Below, piece after piece: positions 1 to 10,103 of a DNA stretch of 64,000 bases; the stretch's first letter is position 1, and each line of letters opens with the position of its first letter. The notes under the pieces are model-generated. The model was given only the letters and a program-made list of their open reading frames with translations. It was not told the origin of the DNA and did not search any database. The position numbers and the translations under genes are program-made. The DNA is from Polytrichum commune (taxonomy: Eukaryota > Streptophyta > Polytrichopsida > Polytrichales > Polytrichaceae). Location: assembly GCA_950295325.1 (NCBI GenBank), contig OX485806.1, positions 4,836,001-4,900,000 of the forward strand, read 5' to 3'.

Positions 1-1379
1 GGTGGGTTACCGTTTCCTCTTTGGTCACGGTTTTGTCCACTTCTACAAAATTGACGCGTGTGGCCCGGTTGGCCACATTGGACACACCATAATCCGGAAG
101 AATGCCTACCCGACTCAACCGGGGGTGGAGGCCCCGGTTGTTGACTCCGGATCATTAATGACATTTGATCCGTGAGGCTTTGCATTTGTTTTATCATAGC
201 CTCTTGGAATCCTAGTTGGCTAGCACCTAGTCTTCTCTCAACCTCCTCCAAGTGTGGATCCGTTCTAGGGGCCGGTAGTGCCAAAAGAGGTGCCGGTTCC
301 CTAACCGCTAAAGGTCGGGGACCGGTGTCCACAATGGCATATGGAATTTGGTTCTCATACTTAGCGGGTTCTACCGCTACCACCCTAGGGCGTATGGGGA
401 TGAATTGTGGGATCAATTCATCCTCCCTTCTCCATAGCCTTTCGTGATCTTTATCCAAGTTTTCAATATCTCTAGCCGCACGCTTGGCATCCGCCAAGGT
501 CAAGGGATTCCTTTCTAGAACACCCCTAATAGTTCCGGACTTAAAAAACCCTTGAATGAAAAATTGCTTTAGCGTGTCGTCGTTGAGCATGGTACCCACA
601 AATCTAGTGCACACTAAATCAAACCTCCTAATGTAAGCCGAAATTTCTTCCTCCCTTCCTTGCTTCAATGACGACAATGCCCTTAATGCGGTACTTTGAC
701 CCACTTCCGGCCTAAATTCGTTAAGAAACTCCCTTTGTAATTGTTCCCATCCCCTAAAATGTCCCTCGGCATGATCCCGATACCATTCATAGGCTTCCCC
801 CTCTAGAGTGGTAGGAAACCACACTAACCAATAACCCGGGTCGGTTATGAGGAAGCTAGCCAACCGTTCGATATACCGTTCCATGTGCCGAGAGGGGTCC
901 TCATCCTTGGTCCCATAAAATTTAGGGAGATGAGATGGCATATCCATCGCCGCTAAATTTTGTGGAACCACAATTGGTAGGCCTCTTGGCCTAACCAATG
1001 GGTCTATTGGAGGTATAGGAGGTATGGGCGGAATTGGGGGTATGGGTGGTGGATCCATCCCCCGTTCCTCGGCCATGGTGACCGGTGAACTATTCAACAA
1101 TCCCCTATCAACTTCTACCGGGAATTCTTCTCTAAGTGTGTAATTTTCCGAAGAAGTTTCACCACTCAATTTGGAGGGAGTGATCTCCTCTTCAAGTTGA
1201 GCTCCAAGTTCTAAGGTGTCTAGAATTGACCTAGTCCTAGGTTCGACGTTCAAACAACTCTCTATTCTAACATTGTCTTGTTCTAATCTATCACTGATTT
1301 TAGAGGACCGCCTCTTTCGAGTAGATTTCTCTAGTCCTACTATCAAACTTGGTTTTTGTGAGCGAGTCCTACCTTGCAT
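1..1379 (-). CDS. Gag part of gypsy Gag-Pol, copy 1 (partial, no stop)
   Basis: Gag is the structural protein that packages element RNA in virus-like particles. The frame opens at an ATG at 1379-1377 (protein start MQGRTRSQ) and runs off the window. A retrotransposon gag domain is visible around the tryptophan-rich core (WLVWF, YEWYRD, GWEQLQ, FLNEFRP), and a zinc knuckle CVQC-x4-H-x4-C lies near the window edge at about 49-95. The codon at 35-33 is CAA (Gln); the equivalent codon in copy 2 is TAA. In this copy gag therefore stays open towards pol as one frame. The short ORFs on the opposite strand here are shadows. Confidence 0.88.
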   Translation of the reverse strand, partial: MQGRTRSQKPSLIVGLEKSTRKRRSSKISDRLEQDNVRIESCLNVEPRTRSILDTLELGAQLEEEITPSKLSGETSSENYTLREEFPVEVDRGLLNSSPVTMAEERGMDPPPIPPIPPIPPIPPIDPLVRPRGLPIVVPQNLAAMDMPSHLPKFYGTKDEDPSRHMERYIERLASFLITDPGYWLVWFPTTLEGEAYEWYRDHAEGHFRGWEQLQREFLNEFRPEVGQSTALRALSSLKQGREEEISAYIRRFDLVCTRFVGTMLNDDTLKQFFIQGFFKSGTIRGVLERNPLTLADAKRAARDIENLDKDHERLWRREDELIPQFIPIRPRVVAVEPAKYENQIPYAIVDTGPRPLAVREPAPLLALPAPRTDPHLEEVERRLGASQLGFQEAMIKQMQSLTDQMSLMIRSQQPGPPPPVESGRHSSGLWCVQCGQPGHTRQFCRSGQNRDQRGNGNP

Positions 1380-2266
1380 TCCATAAGAATCGATCGACCC
1401 TCACTTGACCACACATAATCCTAGCAATTCCCCTCTTAATATTTTCACTTGTCTTGGTGTGGTTATAATTTTTTTTAGGAGGTGAGGAAAAGAACCTGCA
1501 AGCCCACTTAGGTGAAAGAATCCCAATAGGGGATAGGCATGTTCATGTTAATTTTTTGGTTAAGTCGGAGCATCACCTCCGCACCTTCCCGCAAATTAAC
1601 ACTCACCACAATACCGATTGTGAGGGGGTGACCTTCCGAGTAGATTATGTTAAAAGTCGAGGCTTCACCCTTCAACTTCTCACACCATCCACAATTCGGG
1701 AATTACCCTCTACAACGGATAACAACAATCACGAGTACAAAAGGCATTCCTTAATTAGTTAATGAGTTCACTTTGAAGAAATAAACATACCTTGAGCAAT
1801 CGCATCCCCCTGTGAGTTAACACTCCCCTCAATCGTGACTCAATGTAACAACACCATAAACTTTGTGAAATATTAATTTAATCTAGAGCATGAAATGACA
1901 ACTCCCAAAACTTTGAGACTCACCCCGAGGTGAGTGTCAAAGTTCAATGTCCTAAGGTGAATTTACCCTCTAATGTTTTAATGAGCTACTCGGTTATAGG
2001 TTCCTTTTAAGTTCTTAGCAAATCCCCAAAAAGGTTGAGGACGTACCTTCGCCGCGCTCCTTCCTCAAAAATGAATTTGCGTAATTGACAATGCAATTCA
2101 TTCCAAGGAATAGTTGAAATACAATGAATTCAAATGTAACCCAAAGAGAGAATACTTACCGAGTTTCGGGTGCTCCTTCCCTTCTCTCAAGTTTGTGTCT
2201 CCAATTTTTCCTAGTTGCCTCCAAGTCTCCTAGTCGCCTCCAAGTCTTGTAACTACCTTCCGCTTC

Positions 2267-2285
2267 GCTCCCGGCGGACGCACCA
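2267..2285 (-). other. Primer-binding site of gypsy copy 1
   Basis: On the minus strand this reads TGGTGCGTCCGCCGGGAGC, four bases inside the LTR end. It complements a CCA-ending tRNA tail. From memory it is one mismatch from the 3' end of plant tRNA-Gly (UCC), so tRNA-Gly is the likely primer. Copy 2 has the same site at 55662-55680. Confidence 0.7.
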
Positions 2286-2289
2286 ATTA

Positions 2290-3739
2290 TGTGAGGCCAA
2301 ACCCCCCACCCTTAAGCGTCCGTAGTCCGAGTAGTGGGTTTGGGCTCACATTCCTCCGCGGTATTGGATTTGGACTTGGATGAGTCCATAGTGCAAGGTT
2401 CACCCTTCAAGTGGTTTTGGATTTAACTAGCTCCTTCATAAACCCAGGTCCTTCATAAACCCAGCTCTTTACTTTCTAACTAAACAAACCCAGCTCCTTC
2501 ATAAACCCAGCTCCTTCATGAACCCACAACTTTGTAGTTGTAATCCCCAACTACCTCACTAATTATTCAAGCCCTTAACTAATCTTCCTACCTAATTTCC
2601 CTAATTCTACTAACAACCCCTTTCTAATCACACAATTCTTCTCTAATCCTAAAATCCTAAAATCCTAGAGAGGAGAGGGGGAGAGAGAATTTCCTAACTT
2701 CACTAAGACTAACTAATCCACACAAGTATATTTTTGCACTCATCACAACATCAAGTGCTCAACTCTTAAACATGGAACTTGCAACCACGTGTATTCAAAA
2801 CATGAACTTAAAGTACCACAAATTGGAATCATGAATTAACTTTAAAATCCTTCACGTCAACACTAATTCTACCAAGAGGTCAAGCCCTCTTCAAGGCTAA
2901 CAAGCCTTGGCTCTCAAACTAAAAACTAAGCACACACATGTGCTCCAATATGGCTTCCCACACCCACACTTATAACTCGTGGGGTGCCTTGGAGCACAAA
3001 GGAAAGAGAGGATGAGTGAGGGAAGAATGAGGGATTATATAGTAAGCTTGAGGGGGTGAGCACCCTCAAGGCTCACGATAAGCCCTTGAGATTTCCTCCT
3101 ACTTAGTAGGCGCCAATCCTATCTTCTAAGCCTTCCTCCCTCAAATGATCAACAAGGATCCTAATTCGAACATTTAACTAGCCTTGGCTTTCTACCTACC
3201 ACACTTTACCAAACTTGGGATGCTTCAACCCAAACTTAGCCTCCTTCGTTTTCCGCCGCCATAACTTTCTCCCCTTACTTTCCCAAATCGTCGCTCACCA
3301 CTTAATTCAAACCACGATGCTTAACTCGTGATTTGATTGGTGCTTTGAGAATTTGCTTATCCTCCACCTTGCATTCTTCCTTGGGCCTTCCCCATTAAGT
3401 GGCCATGATGAGGTGGTCCACTTGTGCGCTCCATGTGATCCTCCATTCATCCCAATTCGAATGCACTTGCCTCTTGAGTCACTTTGGTTGTCTCCATCCA
3501 TTTGTACTAGCCTACTCACTAACTACTCAATCCAAGTTCTCCTTCTAACTCATTCACTCAAATCCTTCCGAAGGTAAAAACACAATAACAACTCACATCC
3601 TAGCCTCTTACAACATGGTACTTCTAAGACTAACATTTCACTCTTTTTATATTTTTGTGAAGTAACATGCTACTTCAAAGTGCATCAACTAACGTTTCAA
3701 GGGTCTAAGACTAAATGTGGGCACCCTTTTGGGCTCACA
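2290..3739 (-). repeat. 5' LTR of gypsy copy 1, internally deleted
   Basis: It begins TGTGAGGCC and ends GGGCTCACA on the plus strand, the same ends as the 2164-bp LTRs of copy 2, but is only 1450 bp long. About 0.7 kb is missing at about 2428-2460, where the sequence jumps from the unique left part into the short repeats around 'agctccttcataaaccc'. Small differences elsewhere (for example near 3380 and 3540) show it is not from the same insertion event as copy 2. A minus-strand TATA-like CTATATAA lies at 3035-3042. Confidence 0.9.
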
Positions 3740-4109
3740 GCCTACGACATTGGATGTCAAGGCTGGGCGCACGATTTTGCGAGTAAAAGATGTCTTGCCA
3801 AGTGGTATATTATTGCTTGAAGGCAAGGATGGACGGGAATGTCGTGAGCATTCAAAGAATTGTGCTCCATGTCACCTTCCCATCGACGGCTCTGTGCATC
3901 CCGAGTTGGCGGTTGTACCACAGGGTCTGCCTTGTTATGTTTGTGGAGAGAAGACAGGAGCTGCAACAATATTATTGTGCGACCAATGTCAACGTGGATG
4001 GCACATGGCATGTTTGACACCTCCCCTTTTGACTCTTCCTTCTGGCAATTGGGTTTGTCCTCGTTGTCGGAAAGCCTCTCATTCCGTGGCCGTTAATGGT
4101 CATGATTGA
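3740..4109 (+). pseudogene. C-terminal Pol remnant with PHD zinc finger
   Basis: The frame is open from the gypsy LTR boundary to a stop at 4107-4109. The last part is a Cys4-His-Cys3 PHD finger: CYVC, LCDQC, GWHMAC and WVCPRC, with the expected aromatic residue before the last pair. Upstream is a segment of the type LRVKDVLPSGILLLEG followed by NCAPCHLP, which I associate from memory with the tail of plant and algal LTR-element polyproteins after the integrase. The N-terminal side is cut off by gypsy copy 1, so no catalytic domain remains. A fragment of a host PHD protein is the alternative. PHD fingers read histone tails and could guide integration, but that role is inference. Confidence 0.7.
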
Positions 4110-4435
4110 GGATTTTGTGGATGTTTACCACATGTTTTAGTGGTGAAGTTGTTATTTAGTTGGTTGGAAATTTTATGGGATTGAAAATCACATTGAAATA
4201 GTTATCCAAGAATTCAACATAACTTGTTGAAGGCGATTAAGGATGGGGCTCAAATTGCACCCAGCCTATAGTTCTTGGATTACTTTCTCAATCATGAGTT
4301 TAATTCCCTAGATTACCACTACCCAATTGAATATGTATAGATGTAGCAACAACTTCATCATGTTCAACAACTCTACCGATGAGTGTGTGTGTTCCTAGCC
4401 GATTGGAGGGGCTCCTTATCTGCTAGTGGGGGCAT
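4110..4435. other. Non-coding stretch after PHD remnant
   Basis: This AT-rich stretch follows the stop codon of the PHD remnant. It ends with a purine-rich run (agtgggggca, about 4424-4433) just before the first 107-bp direct repeat, which would suit a polypurine tract in front of a 3' LTR. I see no gene. Confidence 0.4.
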
Positions 4436-5081
4436 TTGAAGAGGTGGTTGTTTAGCATTTTAGTTTGCTATTTTATTTTGCTAATTGATGTTGACGACGA
4501 CACTCGATCTGTTGTATTTAACGATCTTAGTTTACACGACAGCTGTCACGTGAGGTGACATCGGGGGCTAAGTCACGTCAATTTAGGAGTAAATGGACTC
4601 CACTAGGAGTCCATGTGTGTTGGGATGAGTAACGGACTCCATTGGGAGTCCTAGTTAGTTGTTCATCCACTCCATGGATGAACTCCACATAAGATTGGGG
4701 TTGTATGGAGAGGAAGGCCTCTTGACTTGCCATTGTTGTCAAGTCAAGTCTTGTGAGTGTGTTTTGAGAGAGAGAGCTTGTTGTTGCTTTCTCATGGCTA
4801 TGGTGAAGTAGATTATGAGTAAAGCCTTTGCATTCTTTCTCCACCACTTGCACTCTTGGATTCTCCCTTCGTGGAGTGAGAGATAGCTTGACTCTTGTGT
4901 GTGAATTTTAGAGTTTCTTAAGCTTTGTAAGGAGACATTTTAGTTTCTTAAGCTTGGAGAGAGAAACCCTCATCTTGAAGAGGTGGTTGTTTAGCATTTT
5001 AGTTTGCTATTTTATTTTGCTAATTGATGTTGACGACGACACTCGATCTGTTGTATTTAACGATCTTAGTTTACACGACAG
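4436..5081 (+). repeat. LTR-like block bounded by 107-bp direct repeats
   Basis: A 107-bp segment at 4436-4542 is repeated at 4975-5081, offset 539 bp, with no difference that I noticed. The second copy stops exactly where LINE1 sequence begins. Between the copies, from 4544, a block begins TGTCACGTGAGG, and the second repeat ends ACACGACA, so 4544-5080 could be one LTR (TGTC...GACA) preceded by the 3' 107 bp of another. The middle carries inverted motifs around GGACTCC and GGAGTCC (about 4594-4655). It is probably the LTR of the element that left the PHD remnant. No target duplication was seen. Confidence 0.5.
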
Positions 5082-6244
5082 TATGTTGCCAAGCTAATTG
5101 TTAGTTTGGACGTTCCAAATGTGTATCCATTGTTTCTTCTTTGTAGCCATCTTAGTAGAGGTTCTAGGAATATTAGCAAGAGGTATGGGCTGAGTGTGTC
5201 GCCTTATATTGTGCCTCTTTATATTGGTATAGGTTTTGTTTTTCCGAAGTGTTCACCGGTGAATATGGTATTGGAATTAGAGTAAATGTTTCCTATTAGG
5301 GTCACCGCATCTTCTGGATAGCCTAAGTCTTTTGTTATTGCTAACAACCTTGCGTGGTCGAGGGATCCGAAGGCATTTTTGAAGTCAATATATAATAAGT
5401 ATATGTCTTGGTTTGTGAATCTAGCATCTTCTAGAGCTGCTATGAGGAGTTGGAGTTGTCTGGACGTGCTTCTTTCTGCTTTGAATCCTTCTTGGCTGTC
5501 GTGTAGGATTTGGTGTTTTTTTCCCCATATGCTGATAATATGAATGTTAGGGTACTTGTAAAGAATTTGTATATTGTGTTTGCGAGTGCAATTGGTCTAT
5601 GGTTTGATAATTTTGAAGGATCTTCTTTTTTATATAATAGTATTGTTAAACTTATTTTCCATGATGTTGGAATTTGTTTTTGTTTGTAACAATGGGAGAA
5701 AAATAGGAAGAGTAGTTTGTGGAAGCTTTCGGGCATATTCTTTATAATTATATTGGGAATTTTATCGGGGCCTGGTGTTTTGTTGTTTGCTAGATTTTTA
5801 AGGCAGGTGTCATATGTTTCTCTGTCGAAGTATTCATGTATTGGGGTTTGTGGGATTCCTCTCTTGTCAATGACGAATCCATCTAGGTCATGCTAGGGGT
5901 ATTGTCTTATACCACATGTACAGTATGGTGTGTGTTCTGGTTGGTGATAGCATGTTGGTACTGTGGGTCTATTGCTAATGGATTGTTGTTTGTGGATTTC
6001 GTTGGCTATGTCTACAGTATTTGTAAATATTTTGTTATGTTCATCTGTAATGCAATCGAGTAGGGGTGTTTGTTGGTTTTTGAAGACTCTTTTGTTAATT
6101 TTCTTTGGACTTTTTTCATATAATTGTCTGTATTTGGTAATGGTTTTTTTGATACATTCTTGGGTGTATTTTGTGGTAATTTTACGAGCATGTATATTTG
6201 CGGTTTTGGCTATTTGGACTAGTGTTTTAATCCATTGTTGTTGG
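5082..6244 (-). pseudogene. LINE1 ORF2: reverse transcriptase part, broken
   Basis: The finger region is seen at 5736-5560 (LLYKKEDP, NHRPIALANTIYK). After a frameshift near 5520 the reading resumes with QEGFKAERST, then the palm motif A segment YIDFKNAFGSLDH and PEDAVTLIGN, then the GDTLSPYL segment. Two in-frame TAA codons (5221-5219 and 5206-5204) stand where glutamines would be expected next to that motif. The sequence ends at 5082, at or just before the codons for the catalytic YADD motif. It copies element RNA into DNA in intact relatives; this copy cannot. Confidence 0.85.
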
Positions 6245-7519
6245 TTAGGTTCTTGATTTGGGGGGTGGGATAGCGACCTGAGTATGATTACGTGGTTCTT
6301 TTATTATTGGGTGTGTGAACCAGTTTGGTGAGTTTTTTATTTGGTAGATTGCTTTCCTAATTAAGTGGTAGGTGGAGAGATGTTTTTTCCATTTTGTTTG
6401 TAGTTTTCTTGGTAAAAAACCTCCTTGTTGAGATGTTCGGTTTGTAAGGTCTAGGAGGGGTGGTGCACTACACGTGGCTTGGATTTTTACATAAATTTGG
6501 TGAATTAGGTGGTCTAGCTTAGTACAGGATGTTTGCCATTGTGCCGTTGTTATTTGGTTGTTGTTTAATGTGTTTGTGAGTTCGTTTATTTGGAGTGCAT
6601 TTTCTTCAAAAAAGTTTGTTTTGAATATTTCGATATTTGTTTGTGGGATGGGGTTTAGTAGCCTTGGTGGTTTGTCTGTTGTTGGAGGCATACAACGGGC
6701 TAGTAGGGTATTTGGTGGTATATGTAATGTTACTGGAGAATGGTCTGAGTTTAGGTTATGGTCATTATTTGTGGTTGATAAGTATAGAGCATTATTGGGT
6801 GTTTTAATGTAATATCCATCTATTAAACTAGTTTGGTTGTAGTCTTGACCTCCTTGTCTAGAGTATGAGCTATTCGTGGGAATATATGTGAGTTGGAGGT
6901 TGTTCGTAAATGTATGCCATTCTATATCTTCAGCTTGTGGTGGTGTTATTACGTATTCATTTTGTCTTCCAATTAGGGCTATGTCTCTGTTAAAGTCTCT
7001 GCATAGGATAAGTGTGTGATTTTGATGGTTATTGTTTTGTTGTGTAATGTTTTGTTGTATTATTGGTACAAGTCGTATGTCCTCTTCGTGTGATGGCATG
7101 TAGATTTGTATTAGTAGCCATGGTTGTAGGGGTTGGTTGTTTATTTTTATTATTTGTAAGTATGGTGATATTGCAGCTGGAGTGGGGATTTTGGTGATGT
7201 TACCGGGATATGCGTATGATTTGTTTATGAGTGTAAGGAGTCCACCTCTTGCAGGTGTATATGGCATTCTTTGTTGTATACATCTTGTTAATGTATTTGT
7301 GTTGTTAAATATTAGTTTGTATTGTGGGAATAGATTTTGTATGTACTTTGTGGATTTTGTTGCGGTTAGTTTGGTTTCTTGTATAGTGATGATTGCGGGG
7401 TTATTTGGTGTATATGATATAAGTTGGTGGAGGTTTGGTAGGGTTGTGTTTAGTGACGAGGCGTTCCATGTGATTAGGTGTGTGCTATGGTTTGTTGTTT
7501 GGTTTTCTTGGGGGCGCAA
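6245..7519 (-). pseudogene. LINE1 ORF2: APE-type endonuclease domain
   Basis: An open stretch of 424 codons has the layout of the apurinic-like endonuclease that nicks target DNA in LINEs. An N-terminal ITWNASSLN start is followed by IQETKL (metal-binding Glu), then LILCRDFN (usually GDFN), and SDHSPVTLHI (catalytic Asp-His) at the C-terminal end. It is in a different frame from the preceding 8114-7641 segment, so at least one frameshift separates them. The reverse transcriptase follows at 6244. The replaced G in the GDFN motif and the frameshift argue that this copy is inactive. Confidence 0.85.
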
Positions 7520-8260
7520 CGTGGGTATGTCGGGTAGTGGCGGGGGGTGGGAGTATTCCTGTAGAGGGTCTTTGCATTTTAAACTTCTGTAAGTAATTAT
7601 TCTGGTAGGAAGGGAAATTTGTCTGTTATTATCTGTATATTTAGGAGTGTATTATTTTTTTGATGAAGTTATATAGTTCTTTGTGAATGGTTTTGGGTGG
7701 GTTGATGATGTCTTGATTTGTTTGTAAGAATCGTGTGTATGGGTGTGTGGTTGTGATGTGTCTTTCGGGTGGGTTTTGGAGTGAGGTCATGCGTTCTAAA
7801 ATTGTGGTTATCCAATCTTGTTCTGGGGTTTGTATTAATAGGTGGTTGCATGTTTCTATTACTGGGCTAATTGTGGTGATTAGTGCGTATAGTATGCGTA
7901 GTGGTGGGTGATGTTGGTTTCTGTAGATGTATCTTGATAGGTATGGGTAGTTTATAATTGCTTCGTGGTGTTTTGGGTGTGTTAGGTTTATGATAGGGGA
8001 GAATTGTTTTGCTAGATGTTGGTATACAGGTTGTAATTTGATTGTGCATTCTATAAAGTACTTTTTGCATCTATTTTTGTGTGTGTTTGGGTGTGTTTGT
8101 ACGATGTTAGGCATGGGTCCCGGGTTGGTTTCAGTGTCCCCGCTTCGTAATATTAGTAAGTGTAAGGAAAATGTTTGGATTATGAAGAGGTTATTACGTT
8201 CTTTGTGTGTTGTGTATTGTTGTTTCTTATTTTTATTTATTTTAGTGTCTAGGTTTGTTA
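7520..8260 (-). pseudogene. LINE1 ORF2: N-terminal region with 2A-like peptide
   Basis: The frame runs through a hydrophobic leucine-rich stretch into GDTETNPGP (8141-8115), which fits the 2A 'ribosome-skipping' pattern D-x-E-x-N-P-G-P. Next comes MPNIVQ (Met at 8114) and a domain of about 157 residues ending at 7641. The domain matches the LINE2 protein downstream of its own 2A motif (shared YQHLAK, NPPERHI, HPYT, TIHK). I do not recognise this domain. If 2A works, it would release the polypeptide just before the Pro of MPN and yield a separate upstream peptide. Confidence 0.75.
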
Positions 8261-10103
8261 TGTGGCTAGGGTGTTCGGTGGATCTTTTTTGTGTTTGTTT
8301 GGTATGTGTAGTTTTGTATTTTTTATTTTGTATTTTTATTTTGGGCGAGGCCGGTAGGCCGAGCCCGTCTTAGGTGGTTGTCGTGGATTATGTTTTGTGT
8401 TTTTATGTTTTGGTGTTTTGGGGGATTTTTTAGAAGGGGTTGGGTGATATTGTGGGTTGTTGTATTTGTAGTGATATGGTGTGTGTTTGTATGTTTTCTT
8501 ATTGTCTTTTGTGTTTGATATGGTTTTGGTTTTGTATATGTGTGTTTTATATTTTGGATGTGTGCTTTGGTTATGTTTGTTTGTTTCTTGTGTTTGTCCG
8601 TAGGGTTTATGTTTATTTTTGGTAAGGTTTTACTTGTATTATGAAGTTTGTATTTTTGTTGAGGTCTATATTTTGGGTGCAATATGGAGTTTGGGTGGGG
8701 TTTGCATTTTGGATGCGTGTAGTATATCGTTTGAGTATTGTCTTTGTGTGTGTATAGAGTAAGGTAATTGTACTTGTGTTTTATATGGTCTTTTGGGTAT
8801 TGTAGGATATCATGCTTAGTATGATGATATCTAGTATTATAGAGTGTGGACTTTGTTGTAGGTGTGTATATGATACTAGGGTGTGGTCGGGTTTCTTTGT
8901 TTTTTGATGGTATATCTTTTTTTGCATAAGAGGTGTATTGTGGTTGTAGGGCATCGTAGATGTTTGTATTAGAGGAATACAAAAGGATTTCTAATTTCAT
9001 AGGGGATATAGTAATTGAGTTGATGGGCCTTTGTTGGTAGGGGTCGTTGGGTAGTTTATGTCTTGGTGTGTTAGTTGTGGTTTTGGTTTTTTGGTATGTT
9101 TTTGTTTTGTTGATTTTTTCGTTTATCTTTTTTTGTTTTTTGTTTTCTTTATTGGCGAGGCCGAAAGGCCGAGCTCGTTTTAGTTCATTATGGTTTTTGT
9201 TAATTTTTAACATGGAGGGTGAGTATTTTGCATGGTATTTGTGTTTTGGGTTGTAGTATAGTTTTGGGTGAGTTTTGAGGTTTGGGTAAGTTTTGGGTTT
9301 GTTTGGTTTAGTCATATCTATTTTTTGATATTTTGTAAATACATATTTGGTTGCGGTGGGAGGGTTGGTTGTGGTGGGTGTTATGTTTCTTAGTTGTTTG
9401 GGTAAGAAGTATGTGTATTTTGGATGTGCTTTGTATGTTGGGTGGGGTTTGTATTTTTGGTGGAGTCTGTATGTTTGGTGAGGACTATATTTTGGGTGTA
9501 CTATGTATTTTGTGTGGGATTTGCATTTTGGGTGTGTATATTATTTCGTTTGAGATTTGTCTTTGTGCATGTGTAAAGTAAGGTGATTGTACTTATATTT
9601 CATATGGTATTCTGGACGTCGTAGGATATCATGACTAGTATGATGGTAACTTTTATTATAGAGTACGGGCTTTGTTGTAGGTGTGTGTATGATGCTTGGG
9701 GGTGGTCGGGCTTTAGTTTTATTTATTCTTTGGTTTTTTATGAGTATGTATTTGGTTATAGTGAAAGGGTTAGTTTTGGCGGATGTTATGATTGTTATTT
9801 GTTTGAATAGGAAGAATGTGTATTTTGGATTAATTTTATGTATTGTATGGTATTTGTATTTTGCTTGAGTATAGTAGCTGTGTACGTATAAAGTAGATAA
9901 CTTGTATTTCATATGGTATTTTGGACATTGTGGAATACTATGAGTAATACGATAGTATCTAGTATTTATTCTAGTATTTATTCTATGTGTAATAGTATAT
10001 AGAATACTATGTGTAATACTATGTTTAATACTATGTCTAAATACGTGTATGTATCCAAGGTAGTATTGAAGTAAATACTTTTGTTTTACCCGGCAATTTG
10101 TAG
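8261..10103 (-). other. LINE1 inter-ORF spacer with tandem-like units
   Basis: This G/T-rich (plus strand) spacer lies between ORF1 and ORF2. A segment of about 220 bp at 8670-8890 recurs at 9490-9710, with a shorter, more diverged third copy at about 9800-9985. A small hairpin-forming element (8344-8363 and 9154-9173) also appears twice, 810 bp apart. The long open stretch at 9315-8323 on the minus strand is low complexity (Lys, Thr, His, Pro, Asn), is explained by the A/C-rich strand bias, and is not called as a gene. Confidence 0.6.

Larger units (their letters stand above)
1..3739 (-). mobile_element. Ty3/gypsy LTR retrotransposon, copy 1 (5' end only)
   Basis: This stretch matches 53396-57848 of the complete element (copy 2) at a constant offset of 53395 as far as position 2428. 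It holds, on the minus strand, the 5' LTR, primer-binding site, leader and most of gag. The rest of gag-pol and the 3' LTR lie left of the window. I noticed only two internal differences from copy 2, at 35 and 607, both C-to-T in copy 2 on the coding strand. The LTR itself carries a large deletion. The target duplication cannot be checked because the other end is outside the window. Confidence 0.92.

Noticed and set aside
8344-8366. Self-cleaving ribozyme in LINE1
   Set aside because: A hairpin is present, but no hammerhead core (CTGATGA/GAAA pair) or HDV-like nested pairing could be laid out.
8323-9315. 330-codon open frame on the minus strand
   Set aside because: Low-complexity Lys/Thr/His/Pro/Asn product in the A/C-biased LINE1 spacer, overlapping its repeated units.
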